Origin: Comamonas koreensis
Lineage (GTDB): Bacteria > Pseudomonadota > Gammaproteobacteria > Burkholderiales > Burkholderiaceae_C
Length of the DNA: 64,000 nucleotides
Direction: 5' to 3'
Assembly (NCBI RefSeq): GCF_014076495.1
Contig: NZ_CP043575.1
Span: 4,712,001 to 4,776,000, forward strand
Under the pieces are notes generated by a model. That model saw nothing but the letters and a program-made list of their open reading frames with translations, was not told where the DNA came from and searched no databases. Shown piece after piece: positions 30,561-39,753 of this stretch. How positions within the stretch are numbered: the first letter of the stretch is position 1; each line of letters starts with the position of its first letter. A program made the translations under genes and the position numbers.

Positions 30561-30584
30561 AAAAGACCACCACTCCGGTGGCCT
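30561..30584 (-). terminator. Rho-independent terminator of hisA
   Basis: The stem CCACC/GGTGG, extendable by a further G-C pair across one mismatch, is followed on the minus strand by TCTTTTTTTATA. It lies about 40 bp beyond the hisA stop and marks the end of the hisCBHA unit. Confidence 0.75.
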
Positions 30585-30621
30585 GGCTGCGCTGCCGTGT
30601 TGCAGAGCGTTTCTGCACCTG

Positions 30622-31368
30622 TCAGAGGCTGTCGCTCAATTGGTCCGCGCGCTCCTGGGCCGCTGCAAAGTCCAGATCACCGGTGTAGATGGCGCGGCCG
30701 CAGATGACGCCTTCGACGCCTTCGGGCTCGGCCATGCACAGCGCCTCGATATCGGCCATGCCCGACAGACCACCGGAGGCAATCACCGGAATCTTGATCG
30801 CCTGGGCCAGCTTGATGGTGGCGTCCATGTTGATGCCACTGAGCATGCCGTCACGGCCAATGTCGGTGTAGATGATCGATTCCACACCCCAGTCCTCAAA
30901 GCGCTTGGCCGTCTCGATGACCGAGTGCTGGGTGATCTTGCTCCAGCCATCGGTGGCGACCATCCCGTCCTTGGCATCGAGGCCGACGATGATGTGGCCG
31001 GCAAAGGCCGTGCAGGCGTTCTGCAAAAAGCCAGGGTCCTTGACCGCAGCGGTGCCGATGATCACGTACTGCATGCCGGCATCGATGTATTTCTCGATGG
31101 TGTCCAGGTCGCGGATACCGCCGCCCAGCTGCACCGGCAGCTCGTCGCCAAACTCCTTGAGGATGGCCTTGATGACTGGCAGGTTCTTGGGCTGGCCGGC
31201 GAAGGCGCCGTTGAGATCCACCAGATGCAGGCGGCGCGCGCCCGCATCGAACCAGCGGCGGGCGACCGCAACCGGGTCTTCGCCAAAGGTGGTGGATTGG
31301 TCCATATCGCCTTGCTTGAGGCGCACGCAGTGACCGTCCTTGAGGTCAATCGCAGGAATGAGCAGCAT
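30622..31368 (-). CDS. hisA: ProFAR isomerase HisA
   Basis: HisA (248 aa) isomerises the aminoaldose ProFAR to the aminoketose PRFAR; it has the same (beta-alpha)8 barrel as HisF. The N-terminal [17 protein letters not shown] with its catalytic Asp, the phosphate loops ([15 protein letters not shown]) and the second catalytic Asp in [12 protein letters not shown] are present. ATG 31368 was chosen because upstream in-frame residues have no similarity. It follows hisH by 23 bp and is followed by a terminator. Confidence 0.97.
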   Translation of the reverse strand: MLLIPAIDLKDGHCVRLKQGDMDQSTTFGEDPVAVARRWFDAGARRLHLVDLNGAFAGQPKNLPVIKAILKEFGDELPVQLGGGIRDLDTIEKYIDAGMQYVIIGTAAVKDPGFLQNACTAFAGHIIVGLDAKDGMVATDGWSKITQHSVIETAKRFEDWGVESIIYTDIGRDGMLSGINMDATIKLAQAIKIPVIASGGLSGMADIEALCMAEPEGVEGVICGRAIYTGDLDFAAAQERADQLSDSL

Positions 31369-31391
31369 GGTAGTGGGCTGACGGTGAGAAT

Positions 31392-32060
31392 TTAAGGGTT
31401 CCAGTGCAAGAAGTTGCGGTAGAGCGCCAGGCCCTGGTCCGCACTTTTTTCTGGATGAAACTGGGTGGCAAAGATGTTGTCCCGGCCAATGGCACAGGCA
31501 AAACGCTCGCCATACTCGGCCCAGCCGTGGCACTGGGCATCACTGGCAGGCGCCGCATAAAAGCTGTGGACAAAATAGAAATAGGACTGGTCGGGCACGC
31601 CTTGCCAGACCGGGTGGGGCTGGCCGCCATGGGCTTGCTGCTGCACCTGGTTCCAGCCCATCTGCGGCACCTTGTAGCGGCTGCCATCGGCCTGCGTACG
31701 GCCCGCCAGCTGGAACTTGCGCACCTGGCCGGCTATCAGGCCCAGGCCCGGGGTGTCGCCCTCTTCGCTGTGGTCCAGCAGCATCTGCATGCCCACGCAC
31801 ACGCCGAACATCGGCTTGTTGCGGGCCGCTTCCAACACGCTGTCCTGCAGGCCCGAGGCCTTGAGCTCGGCCATGCAGTCGCGCATCGCACCCTGGCCCG
31901 GCAGCACAATGCGGGTGGCGGCACGCACCACGTCGGGGTCGGCCGTCACCACCACGGCCACGGACGAGCCGGACGCCGCCGCCTGAACGGCCTGCGATAC
32001 CGAGCGCAGATTGCCCATGCCGTAGTCCACCACGGCAACGGTATTGGATGAAGTTGTCAT
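31392..32060 (-). CDS. hisH: Imidazole glycerol phosphate synthase glutaminase subunit HisH
   Basis: HisH (222 aa) is the class I glutamine amidotransferase that supplies ammonia to HisF. The nucleophile is in GVCVGMQML, and the His-Glu pair of the triad is in FHPEKSAD. The N-terminal [14 protein letters not shown] is the family start. ATG 32060 is preferred over an in-frame TTG nine bases upstream. It follows hisB by 43 bp in the hisCBHA block. Confidence 0.97.
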   Translation of the reverse strand: MTTSSNTVAVVDYGMGNLRSVSQAVQAAASGSSVAVVVTADPDVVRAATRIVLPGQGAMRDCMAELKASGLQDSVLEAARNKPMFGVCVGMQMLLDHSEEGDTPGLGLIAGQVRKFQLAGRTQADGSRYKVPQMGWNQVQQQAHGGQPHPVWQGVPDQSYFYFVHSFYAAPASDAQCHGWAEYGERFACAIGRDNIFATQFHPEKSADQGLALYRNFLHWNP

Positions 32061-32103
32061 AGCTTGCAAGAAGTGAGTGTAGCGCCAGTCGCCAACGGCG
32101 GGC

Positions 32104-32733
32104 TTACAGCGATCCCTTGGTCGACGGAATCACGCCGGCCATGCGCGGATCATGCTCCAGCGCAAAACGCAATGCGCGCGCAAAGGCTTTGAAGATGGTC
32201 TCGCACTGGTGGTGGGCATTGAAGCCCTTGAGGTTGTCGATGTGCAAGGTCACGCCGGCATGGTTCACAAAGCCCTGGAAGAACTCGTATACCAGCTGCG
32301 TATCAAGCTGGCCAATGCTGCCAGCGGTGAACTTCACATCCATGTGCAGACCCGGGCGGCCGGAGAAATCTATCACCACGCGGCTGAGCGCCTCATCGAG
32401 CGGCACATAGGCATGGCCATAGCGGCGGATGCCCTTCTTGTCACCAATGGCCTTCGCAAAGGCCTGGCCCAAGGTGATGCCGATGTCCTCGACCGTGTGG
32501 TGGCCGTCGATGTGCAGGTCGCCCGCGCATTCAATGTCCAGGTCGATCAGGCCATGGCGCGCAATCTGGTCGAGCATGTGGTCCAGAAAACCGATGCCCG
32601 AGTTCAGCCGGGCCAGGCCCGTGCCGTCCAGGTTCACACGCACCTGGATACGGGTCTCGGCGGTATTGCGGGCCACTTCGGCCGTGCGGTGCAGCGGCGT
32701 GGCGGTCGATGGGGTGGGCACCAGATTATTCAT
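32104..32733 (-). CDS. hisB: Imidazoleglycerol-phosphate dehydratase HisB (monofunctional)
   Basis: HisB (209 aa) dehydrates imidazole glycerol phosphate. The two Mn-binding signatures are visible: [15 protein letters not shown], and [19 protein letters not shown]. No phosphatase domain is fused, unlike enterobacterial HisB, so histidinol phosphatase must be encoded elsewhere. ATG 32733 overlaps the hisC stop by 4 bp (ATGA), indicating translational coupling. Confidence 0.97.
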   Translation of the reverse strand: MNNLVPTPSTATPLHRTAEVARNTAETRIQVRVNLDGTGLARLNSGIGFLDHMLDQIARHGLIDLDIECAGDLHIDGHHTVEDIGITLGQAFAKAIGDKKGIRRYGHAYVPLDEALSRVVIDFSGRPGLHMDVKFTAGSIGQLDTQLVYEFFQGFVNHAGVTLHIDNLKGFNAHHQCETIFKAFARALRFALEHDPRMAGVIPSTKGSL

Positions 32734-33848
32734 ACAGACTCCTTGAGCGCCGCCAGCATGCGGGCATTTTCTTCGCGGGTGCCCACGGTCAGCCGCAGGC
32801 ACTGGGCCAGCAGCGGGTGCATGGCCGATACATTCTTGACGAGCACGCCACGCGCCTTCATCGCCGCCTGGGTCTTGCCCGCATCGTCCACGCGCATCAG
32901 CACCATATTGGCCTCCGACGGCCAGACCTTGCGCACACCGCCCAGCGCCTGCAGCGCATCGATCAGCGGCTGGCGTTCTGCCCGGATGGCGCTGGCCTGC
33001 TCGGCATACAGCGCCTCATGTTCCAGCGCAAAAATCGCCGTCTCGCAGTTGAGCACGCTGATGTTGTACGGGGGGCGGACCTTGTCGATCTCGTTGACGA
33101 TGACTGCCGGCCCCACCAGGTAACCCAGGCGCGCGCCAGCCAGACCGAACTTGGACAGGGTGCGCATCAGCAGCACATGGCCATTGCGCGCGGGATCGGC
33201 ACGCATCTGGTCGATCCAGCTGCGGCTGGCAAAGGGCTGGTAGGCCTCATCCATCACCACCAGCCCCCCCACGTCTGCGACGGCATCGATGACGGCCTGC
33301 ACCTTGTCCTGGTCCCACAAGGTGGCGGTCGGGTTGTTGGGGTAGGCGATGTAGGTGATGGCGGGCTTGTGCGCGGCAATGGCGGCCTGCATCGCGGGCA
33401 CATCCAGGTCAAAGTCTGCGGTCAGGTTGACGCCGACAAAGTCGAGGCCCTGCAGCTGGGCCGACATCGGGTACATGACAAAACCCGGCATAGGCGCGAG
33501 CATCTTGGCGCGGCCTTCGGCATGGGGCTGGGCGGTAGCCAGCGCCAGCAAGGTGATGATCTCGTCCGAGCCATTGCCCAGCAGCACGGCCGTGCCGGTG
33601 GGCGCGCCCACATAGTCGGCCAGCATTTTCTTGAGCGTCTCAAGGCGCTCGCCCGGGTAGCGGTTGATCTCCAGCGCGCCCAACCGCTCGCCCAGCTTTT
33701 GCTGCAGCGCGTCCGGCAGGCGGTAGGGGTTCTCCATGGTGTCCATCTTCAGCAGACCCTTGGAATCTTGCACATGGTAGGCCTGCATGGCACGCACATC
33801 GGCGCGGATGCGTTGCAGGGCCTGTTGGGACTTGTCTTGGGACGTCAT
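32730..33848 (-). CDS. hisC: Histidinol-phosphate aminotransferase HisC
   Basis: HisC (372 aa) is a fold-type I PLP enzyme that transaminates imidazole acetol phosphate. The PLP Lys is in [17 protein letters not shown], and [11 protein letters not shown] and [12 protein letters not shown] are family blocks. ATG 33848 is chosen over a GTG one codon upstream. The expected upstream neighbour hisD is 3.4 kb away on the far side of plus-strand genes. The gene begins only 26 bp after the stop of the PIN toxin, with no terminator between. Confidence 0.96.
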   Translation of the reverse strand: MTSQDKSQQALQRIRADVRAMQAYHVQDSKGLLKMDTMENPYRLPDALQQKLGERLGALEINRYPGERLETLKKMLADYVGAPTGTAVLLGNGSDEIITLLALATAQPHAEGRAKMLAPMPGFVMYPMSAQLQGLDFVGVNLTADFDLDVPAMQAAIAAHKPAITYIAYPNNPTATLWDQDKVQAVIDAVADVGGLVVMDEAYQPFASRSWIDQMRADPARNGHVLLMRTLSKFGLAGARLGYLVGPAVIVNEIDKVRPPYNISVLNCETAIFALEHEALYAEQASAIRAERQPLIDALQALGGVRKVWPSEANMVLMRVDDAGKTQAAMKARGVLVKNVSAMHPLLAQCLRLTVGTREENARMLAALKESV

Positions 33849-33874
33849 CACATCACTCTTTCACATCAGGAATT

Positions 33875-34315
33875 TCAGGCTTTGGCCTGGACCGGTGCGG
33901 CTTGGCGCAACGGATGCACGATGGTCACGCCACCAAATTCGGCGCCATGGGGCAGGTAGAGGCTGAGCATTTGCTGGCAGCCACTGTGCTGGGCACAGGC
34001 CACCGCCAGGCAATCGCCAAAATCCAAGGCATGGCGCGCCTGCACGGCCCAGGCGGTCTCCAAGGTGGCGGCATCGGTTTTCCAGGGCGTCCAGCTCTGG
34101 TAGCGGCGGATGGCGGCGCGTGCATCGCCTTGGGACATGGGAGTGGCCGCCGTGGTGACCTGGTCGTAGAACTCACTGAGCGCCTGGTTGCCGGTGCGGC
34201 CGGTGCGGCTGCTCCACAGCAGATCGAGCCAGTCCAGCGTGGCCTGGTAGAGCGCCGCGTCCGAGACGTTTTCTGCGGCGACCAGCACCGAGGTATCGAC
34301 AAACACGGTGCTCAT
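33875..34315 (-). CDS. PIN-domain toxin, VapC type
   Basis: This 146-aa protein has the PIN-domain ribonuclease fold. The acidic metal-binding residues are Asp7 (FVDTSVLV), Glu48 (NQALSEFY), and Asp98 and Asp101 (LDFGDCLAVACA). VapC toxins cleave tRNA or rRNA; the target here is unknown. The start overlaps the antitoxin stop by 4 bp, which is classical TA coupling. All acidic residues are present, so it looks intact. It lies directly upstream of hisC. Confidence 0.9.
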   Translation of the reverse strand: MSTVFVDTSVLVAAENVSDAALYQATLDWLDLLWSSRTGRTGNQALSEFYDQVTTAATPMSQGDARAAIRRYQSWTPWKTDAATLETAWAVQARHALDFGDCLAVACAQHSGCQQMLSLYLPHGAEFGGVTIVHPLRQAAPVQAKA

Positions 34316-34572
34316 GCCCCCTCCTGCCCGGTCTTGCGGCGGCCACCGATTTTGCGTGCCGCAGCGGCGCCACCCGGAGGCGTTGCACCGCCTTGCCAGC
34401 TGCGCTCATCGGTGCGCCAGGCCAGGTAGGCGCGCTCGTAGGCGTCCTCGCGCTGCTGGAGCTCGGCCATAAAATCTCCGACCATGCGTGAGACGCTGGT
34501 GCCGCGCCGTGCGGCCTCGACCCGGGCCCATTCCAGCACGCTGTCTTCCACAGTGATGGTGAGATTTTTCAT
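34312..34572 (-). CDS. Ribbon-helix-helix antitoxin (VapB/CopG type)
   Basis: This 86-aa protein starts with a short RHH DNA-binding module (KNLTITVEDSVLEWARVEAA, then RRGTSVSRMVGDFM). A charged C-terminal tail follows, presumably the part that neutralises the toxin. It pairs with the PIN toxin through a 4-bp overlap. A double palindrome lies 12 bp before its ATG, as expected for autoregulation. RHH proteins bind such inverted repeats, so self-repression is likely; this is inference from family behaviour. Confidence 0.85.
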   Translation of the reverse strand: MKNLTITVEDSVLEWARVEAARRGTSVSRMVGDFMAELQQREDAYERAYLAWRTDERSWQGGATPPGGAAAARKIGGRRKTGQEGA

Positions 34573-34584
34573 GCGGCCAATTTT

Positions 34585-34615
34585 ACACGAAATTCGTGCA
34601 ACACGAATTTCGTGT
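34585..34615. promoter_or_regulatory. Double palindromic operator upstream of the toxin-antitoxin pair
   Basis: CACGAAATTCGTG (34586-34598) and its exact reverse complement CACGAATTTCGTG (34602-34614) are separated by three bases, and each is itself a near-perfect palindrome (ACACGAA-W-TTCGTGT). A possible -10 (TAAAAT, minus strand) abuts it, so a bound protein would block the promoter. The sirtuin gene diverges from the same 113-bp region. Confidence 0.8.
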
Positions 34616-34685
34616 TGATAAACCAGACTGCTGCCATCGGACGTTGCGGCCACTATCATCAGGGCAGCCGACCGAGCCCTCATCC

Positions 34686-35561
34686 ATGCCACTTCTCACC
34701 GACCTCCTCCCGCAAGCAGCCGCCTCCACGGATCTGCCAGCCCTGACCCACTTGCTGCAGCACTACCGTCCCTGGACCGTGCTGACCGGCGCGGGCGTGA
34801 GCACCGGCAGCGGCATCCCCGACTACCGCGATGCGCAAGGCGCCTGGAAGCGCCCTGCCCCCGTGCGCTTTCAGGACTTCATGGACGAGACGCTCACGCG
34901 CCAGCGCTACTGGGCGCGCAGTCTGGTGGGCTGGCCGGTGTTCTCGCAGGCCCAGCCCAATGCCGCGCACCAGGCGCTGGCCCGGTTGGAGCAGGCCGGC
35001 TATATCCAAGGCCTGATCACCCAGAACGTCGACGGCCTGCACCAGCGCGCGGGCAGCGCGCGGGTGGTGGATCTGCATGGCCGGCTCGACCAGGTGGTCT
35101 GCATGGGCTGCGGTCAGCGCATGGCGCGCGCCGACTTTCAGCACCAGCTGATAACGGCTAACCCCGATTGGCAGCACCTGAGCGCCAGCGCTGCACCCGA
35201 TGGCGATGCCGATCTGGGCGGTGTGGACTTTGCCGCTTTTCAGGTACCGGCCTGCTCCACCTGCGGCGGCATCCTCAAGCCCGATGTCGTCTTCTATGGA
35301 GAAAACGTACCTGCCGCACGCCGCCAGGAAGCCATGAACCACCTGGCCGCCAGCGGCGCGCTGCTGGTGGTGGGCAGCTCCTTGATGGTCTATTCAGGCC
35401 TGCGCTTTGTGCATGCCGCCAAGCAAGCGGGCCTGCCGGTCGCGGCCATCAACCTGGGCCAGATGCGCGATGACGCACTGCTGGACCTGAAGCTGGCCCA
35501 GGCCTGCGCGCCCGCACTCAGCAGCCTGGCCGATCTGCTGGCACCCGCCCGCAGCGACTGA
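34686..35561 (+). CDS. SIR2-family NAD-dependent protein deacylase
   Basis: This 291-aa sirtuin has the NAD motif [14 protein letters not shown] (35-48), [12 protein letters not shown] (112-123), the catalytic His131 (DLHG), a complete zinc site (Cys139, Cys142, Cys190, Cys193) and the GSSLMVYSG loop. Length and motifs match bacterial/SIRT4-like class II sirtuins. It probably removes acyl groups from lysines using NAD. It diverges from the toxin-antitoxin operon. Some SIR2 domains act in phage defence, but this is a stand-alone, ordinary-sized deacylase, so housekeeping is more likely. Confidence 0.92.
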   Translation: MPLLTDLLPQAAASTDLPALTHLLQHYRPWTVLTGAGVSTGSGIPDYRDAQGAWKRPAPVRFQDFMDETLTRQRYWARSLVGWPVFSQAQPNAAHQALARLEQAGYIQGLITQNVDGLHQRAGSARVVDLHGRLDQVVCMGCGQRMARADFQHQLITANPDWQHLSASAAPDGDADLGGVDFAAFQVPACSTCGGILKPDVVFYGENVPAARRQEAMNHLAASGALLVVGSSLMVYSGLRFVHAAKQAGLPVAAINLGQMRDDALLDLKLAQACAPALSSLADLLAPARSD

Positions 35562-35688
35562 CATTGCCAGCAACCCCAACCCACGACGGGGGCCCCGCAA
35601 CGGTAGATGGAGCCGATAGCCTGCAGCTACACTAGCGGGCTTTACCCAGCCCGTGCCCCAGCGCTGCCAAGCCCCCTTTGCCCACTGC

Positions 35689-37227
35689 ATGTCTCCTGCC
35701 TCCATCCCCCACCCCCAGCCGCACGACCACCAGAAAGCGCTGCGCCTCATGCTCGCCTTTGCCTGCCTGTACGCACTGGCCTGGACGCTCGTGCCGCCGC
35801 TGCTCGCCCCCAGCTTTCCGCTGGATGTGGTCGAGAGCCTGGGCTGGGGCCGTGAATGGCAATGGGGCTACTACAAGCACCCGCCGCTCCCCCCCATTGC
35901 GCTGCATGCGTCCTTCTTGGCGCTGGGCCGCTGGGGCCCGTTTGCGCTGAGCCAGCTGTGCGTGGCGCTGACCTTGGGGCTGGTCTGGCTGACGGCCTGC
36001 CGCCTGGTCGGGCGCGAGCGCGCCTTTATCGGCACGGTGCTGACGATGGGCGTGGTCTTCTACACCCGGCCCGCGCTGGAGTTCAACCACAACATTGCGC
36101 AGATGCCGTTTTGGGCGGGCATCTGCTACTTCTACCTGGCCGCCTGGCAGGACGACAAGCGCTGGCAATGGCTGCTGCTGGGCCTGATGGCCGGCCTGGG
36201 GCTGCTGAGCAAATACTCCATCGGCTTGCTGCTGCTCTGCCTGGGTCTATTTACCGTGCTGAGCCCGGCACGCAGCCTGCTGCGCCGTCCAGGCCCCTGG
36301 CTGGCCTTGCTGGTGATGGCGCTGGTGTTTGCGCCGCACCTGCTTTGGCTGCATAGCAACGACTGGCTGCCTTTCTCCTATGCCAAGGATCGCTCCAACA
36401 GCTCCGGCGAATCGCCGCGCGCAGGCGCGCTGGGCTTTTTGCTGACCCAGCTGCTCAACCACCTGCCGCTGCTGCTGGTGCTGCTGTTTGCCTACTTGCG
36501 GCTGCGCTGGTCCAAGCTGCGGCCTGCCGTATCTGCCCCCTGGCAGTGGCACAGCGCCAAGCCCGCCTACCTGTGCCTCATCGCGCTGGCCCCAGGCTTG
36601 CTGCTGGCCACGCTGGGCATGGCCCTGGGCTTGCGCCTGCGCGATATGTGGGGGGTGCCGATGTGGCCTTTCAGTGGCGTGCTGGCTGCGGCGCTCATCC
36701 CCAGCGCCTGGCTCGCGCCCATGCGCCCCTACCTGTTGCGCGGCACCATGGTGTGGCTCACGGTGATTTCCGTGCTCTGTGGTGTATATCTTTGGAAGAT
36801 CTCGGACTTCCGCAAGAGCCCGGTGCGCAGCGATTGGCCCGCTGCCGCGCTGGCGCAGCAGGCCGAGGCCACTTGGGATTCGCTGTCGAGCTGCCCACTC
36901 GATACCGTGGCCAGCGATGCCTGGACCGGTGGCCTCGTCGCCATCGGCGCCAAAAGCCAGCCCTCGGTGCTGATCCCGGGCGACCCGCGCCATTCGCCCT
37001 GGGCCACGGCCCATCGCCTGCAGCAGCATGGCGCGCTGCGGATCTGGCAGTTGAAAGAGGATGCGGATCGGGATGCCCCCACTGGGCCCTACCCGGTGCT
37101 CGATGGACTGCAAGGCATGCGCCTGCATGAGGGCGAATGGGTCATTCCCTGGCCCCGGGGCCAGAGCCGTGCGGACCTGGTGGTGCAATGGCGCGCCTAT
37201 GTGCCGGCGGCCTGCGAGCGGCGTTGA
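35689..37227 (+). CDS. GT39/ArnT-like integral membrane glycosyltransferase
   Basis: This 512-aa protein has about ten membrane helices. The first periplasmic loop, DVVESLGWGREWQWGYYKHP, fits the acidic-motif loop of GT-C/PMT_2 enzymes, which use a polyprenyl-phosphate sugar donor. Later helices (LLLGLMAGLGLLSKYSIGLL) follow the family pattern. The C-terminal 130 residues form a periplasmic domain. Acceptor and sugar are unknown. Start 35689 is preferred over one 12 codons upstream. It is plus-stranded, convergent with hisD. Confidence 0.8.
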   Translation: MSPASIPHPQPHDHQKALRLMLAFACLYALAWTLVPPLLAPSFPLDVVESLGWGREWQWGYYKHPPLPPIALHASFLALGRWGPFALSQLCVALTLGLVWLTACRLVGRERAFIGTVLTMGVVFYTRPALEFNHNIAQMPFWAGICYFYLAAWQDDKRWQWLLLGLMAGLGLLSKYSIGLLLLCLGLFTVLSPARSLLRRPGPWLALLVMALVFAPHLLWLHSNDWLPFSYAKDRSNSSGESPRAGALGFLLTQLLNHLPLLLVLLFAYLRLRWSKLRPAVSAPWQWHSAKPAYLCLIALAPGLLLATLGMALGLRLRDMWGVPMWPFSGVLAAALIPSAWLAPMRPYLLRGTMVWLTVISVLCGVYLWKISDFRKSPVRSDWPAAALAQQAEATWDSLSSCPLDTVASDAWTGGLVAIGAKSQPSVLIPGDPRHSPWATAHRLQQHGALRIWQLKEDADRDAPTGPYPVLDGLQGMRLHEGEWVIPWPRGQSRADLVVQWRAYVPAACERR

Positions 37228-37244
37228 TCACCGCCCTGCTTGCT

Positions 37245-37272
37245 CTGCCCCAGCCGTTTTGACCCGGGGCAG
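37245..37272. terminator. Possible hairpin between convergent glycosyltransferase and hisD
   Basis: The inverted repeat CTGCCCC/GGGGCAG with a 14-base loop lies between two convergent stop codons. There is no clear T-run beyond either arm (TTTT lies inside the loop), so its role as a terminator is uncertain. Confidence 0.3.
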
Positions 37273-37286
37273 CAGGCGAGCGATGC

Positions 37287-38606
37287 TTAGCGCTTGATCC
37301 TCATCTCGGCTGCGCGCGCGTGGCCTTGCAGGCCTTCGCCATAGGCCAGCACCGCGGCAGTCTTGCCCAGCACCTGGGCGCCCGCCTCGCTCACCTCGAT
37401 CAGGCTGGAGCGCTTTTGGAAGTCATAGACGCCCAGCGGCGACGAGAAACGCGCGGTGCCGCTGGTGGGCAGCACATGGTTGGGGCCTGCACAGTAGTCG
37501 CCCAGGCTTTCGCTGGTGTAGGCGCCCAGAAAGATCGCGCCCGCATGCTTGAGCAGGGGCTCCCAGCGGTGCGGATCGCGGCTGGAGACTTCCAGGTGCT
37601 CGGGCGCAATGCGGTTGCTCAGCGCGCAGGCCTCTTCCATGTCACGCGTGAGGATCAGTGCGCCCCGGTCGGACAGGCTCTTGGCGATGATGGCCTTGCG
37701 CGGCATCTCGGGCAGCAGGCGGTCGATTTCGCGCTGCACAGCATCCAGGTAGGCGGCATCGGGGCACAGCAGAATCGACTGCGCCAGTTCATCGTGCTCG
37801 GCCTGCGAGAAAAGATCCATCGCCACCCAGTCGGGCGGCGTCGAGCCATCGGCCAGCACCAGAATTTCGCTGGGGCCGGCAATCATGTCGATGCCCACCA
37901 GGCCGAACACGCGCTTTTTGGCGCTGGCCACATAGGCATTGCCCGGGCCGGTGATCTTGTCCACCTTGGGGATGGTGGCCGTGCCGTAGGCCAGCGCCGC
38001 CACGGCCTGCGCACCGCCAATGGTGAAGGCGCGGTGCACGCCCGCCACATAGGCCGCAGCCAGCACCAGCGGGTTCTTCACACCCTGGGGCGTTGGCACC
38101 ACCATGATGATGTCCTCCACACCCGCTACATGGGCCGGGATGGCATTCATCAGCACGCTGCTGGGGTAGGCGGCCTTGCCGCCTGGCACATAGATGCCCA
38201 CGCGGTCGAGCGGCGTGACTTTCTGGCCCAGCAAGGTGCCGTCTTCGTCGCGGTAGCTCCAGCTCTCGCCATTGGCCTTTTTCTGGGCCTCGTGGTAGCT
38301 GCGCACGCGGCGTGCTGCCGATTCAAGCGCCTCGCGCTGCTCAGTGGGCAGGCCCTCAAAGGCGGCCTTGAGCTCTTGCTTGCTCAACTCCAGCGCAGCC
38401 ATGCTGCTGACCTGCAGGCCATCAAAGCGCGCGGTGTAGTCCAGCACAGCGGCATCGCCGCGCTTTTGCACGTCCGCCAGGATATCGGCCACCCGCTGCT
38501 CGATGGCAGCATCCGTGTCCGCCGACCAATGCAGGCGCTGAGCGAAGTCATGCTCGAACTGGGCATCGGTGGTTGACAGACGGGCGGGAGCGGCAACGAA
38601 TTCCAT
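37287..38606 (-). CDS. hisD: Histidinol dehydrogenase HisD
   Basis: HisD (439 aa) carries out the last two NAD-dependent oxidations to histidine. The conserved blocks [44 protein letters not shown] and [15 protein letters not shown] are intact, as are QAEHDE and the C-terminal [17 protein letters not shown]. It starts 62 bp after hisG. Normally hisC follows; here a plus-strand glycosyltransferase and sirtuin plus the toxin-antitoxin pair intervene. Confidence 0.97.
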   Translation of the reverse strand: MEFVAAPARLSTTDAQFEHDFAQRLHWSADTDAAIEQRVADILADVQKRGDAAVLDYTARFDGLQVSSMAALELSKQELKAAFEGLPTEQREALESAARRVRSYHEAQKKANGESWSYRDEDGTLLGQKVTPLDRVGIYVPGGKAAYPSSVLMNAIPAHVAGVEDIIMVVPTPQGVKNPLVLAAAYVAGVHRAFTIGGAQAVAALAYGTATIPKVDKITGPGNAYVASAKKRVFGLVGIDMIAGPSEILVLADGSTPPDWVAMDLFSQAEHDELAQSILLCPDAAYLDAVQREIDRLLPEMPRKAIIAKSLSDRGALILTRDMEEACALSNRIAPEHLEVSSRDPHRWEPLLKHAGAIFLGAYTSESLGDYCAGPNHVLPTSGTARFSSPLGVYDFQKRSSLIEVSEAGAQVLGKTAAVLAYGEGLQGHARAAEMRIKR

Positions 38607-38668
38607 AGTGAATACCTTCTGACTCAGACACTTTTCAAACAGGCAAGTGCCAGCCTGAGAGCGGATGC

Positions 38669-39334
38669 TTAAACCGGGGCAGTTTGGGCAACACCCGCAG
38701 CAAACACATCAATGATATGGCGCAGGCGCTTTTGCTTGAGCTTGAGCGCCGCCTGGTTCACCACCAGGTGCGAGCTGATGTCGATAATGTGCTCGACTTC
38801 CTGCAGGTGGTTGGCGCGCAGGGTATTGCCGGTGCTCACCAGGTCGACGATGGCATCGGCCAGACCCGTCAGCGGCGCCAGCTCCATGCTGCCGTAGAGC
38901 TTGATCAGGTCCACGTGCACGCCCTTGCGCGCAAAGAACTCGCGCGCAATCTGCGGGTACTTGGTGGCCACGCGCAGACGCGCGCCGCGCTTGACGGCCT
39001 GGGCGTAGTCAAAATCATTGCGCACCGCCACGCTCACACGGCACTTGGCGATCTGCAGATCGAGCGGCTGGAACAGGCCCTCGCCGCCGTGCTCGAGCAA
39101 GGTGTCCTTGCCGGTCACGCCCAGGTCCGCGCCGCCGTACTGCACATAGGTGGGCACATCGGAGGCGCGCACCAGCACCACCTGCACATCGGGCTGGGTG
39201 GTGGCAAAAATCAGCTTGCGCGATTTCTCGGGGTCTTCGAGCACCTCGATGCCTGCGGCGGCCAGCAGCGGCAGGGTTTCGTCAAAAATGCGGCCTTTGG
39301 AGAGGGCCAAGGTGATCATGGTGGTGTTGTCCAT
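38669..39334 (-). CDS. hisG: ATP phosphoribosyltransferase HisG (short form)
   Basis: HisG (221 aa) commits PRPP and ATP to histidine synthesis. The N-terminal [31 protein letters not shown] and the PRPP-binding region ending [18 protein letters not shown] are present. It is the short form without the C-terminal regulatory ACT-like domain, so it normally needs HisZ, which is not in this window. A start at 39319 is also possible. It follows bolA by 76 bp. Confidence 0.96.
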   Translation of the reverse strand: MDNTTMITLALSKGRIFDETLPLLAAAGIEVLEDPEKSRKLIFATTQPDVQVVLVRASDVPTYVQYGGADLGVTGKDTLLEHGGEGLFQPLDLQIAKCRVSVAVRNDFDYAQAVKRGARLRVATKYPQIAREFFARKGVHVDLIKLYGSMELAPLTGLADAIVDLVSTGNTLRANHLQEVEHIIDISSHLVVNQAALKLKQKRLRHIIDVFAAGVAQTAPV

Positions 39335-39410
39335 GGGGCACTTTCGCCAGCGGCAGCCTGCGCATCCATGCCGGATGGGGCTGGGCCAGCCTGGGTTGAA
39401 ACAAGAAAAA

Positions 39411-39653
39411 TCAGGCCTGCTGGGCAGCCCACTCGGCAGGGGTATGCGTCTTCATCGACAGCGCATGCACCTCATCGGTATGCATCTTCTGGCCCAGGGT
39501 CGCGTAGACCAGCTGATGGCGCTGGATCAAACGCTTGCCTTCAAAGGCGGGCGACACGATGGTGGCAAACCAGTGGCGGCCGTCGCCCTCCAGCGCAATA
39601 TGTTCGCAGGCCAGGCCGGCGGTGATGATGTCTTTGAGGTCCTCAGCAGTCAT
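39411..39653 (-). CDS. BolA/IbaG-family protein
   Basis: This 80-aa BolA-family protein carries the conserved helix-turn block [18 protein letters not shown] and the invariant His that helps bind a 2Fe-2S cluster with monothiol glutaredoxins. IbaG-type members sit beside Mla genes across proteobacteria, and that is the context here. It starts about 100 bp after the ABC-2 permease stop. No murA gene follows, although one often does in Burkholderiales. Confidence 0.92.
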   Translation of the reverse strand: MTAEDLKDIITAGLACEHIALEGDGRHWFATIVSPAFEGKRLIQRHQLVYATLGQKMHTDEVHALSMKTHTPAEWAAQQA

Positions 39654-39753
39654 TGCACGCTCTCACTTAGTCGGTTCGAAATGCCTGCCAGCCGCTCCGT
39701 GGGGCGGGCTGCTGGCCAGGCGACTGCAGCCGCGCGGGCTGCAGCAGGGTTCA

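Noticed and set aside
34686..35561. SIR2 phage-defence effector
   Set aside because: It is a stand-alone, normal-length sirtuin with a complete zinc site and catalytic His. There is no fused Argonaute, TIR or sensor domain, so a deacylase role is the simpler call.
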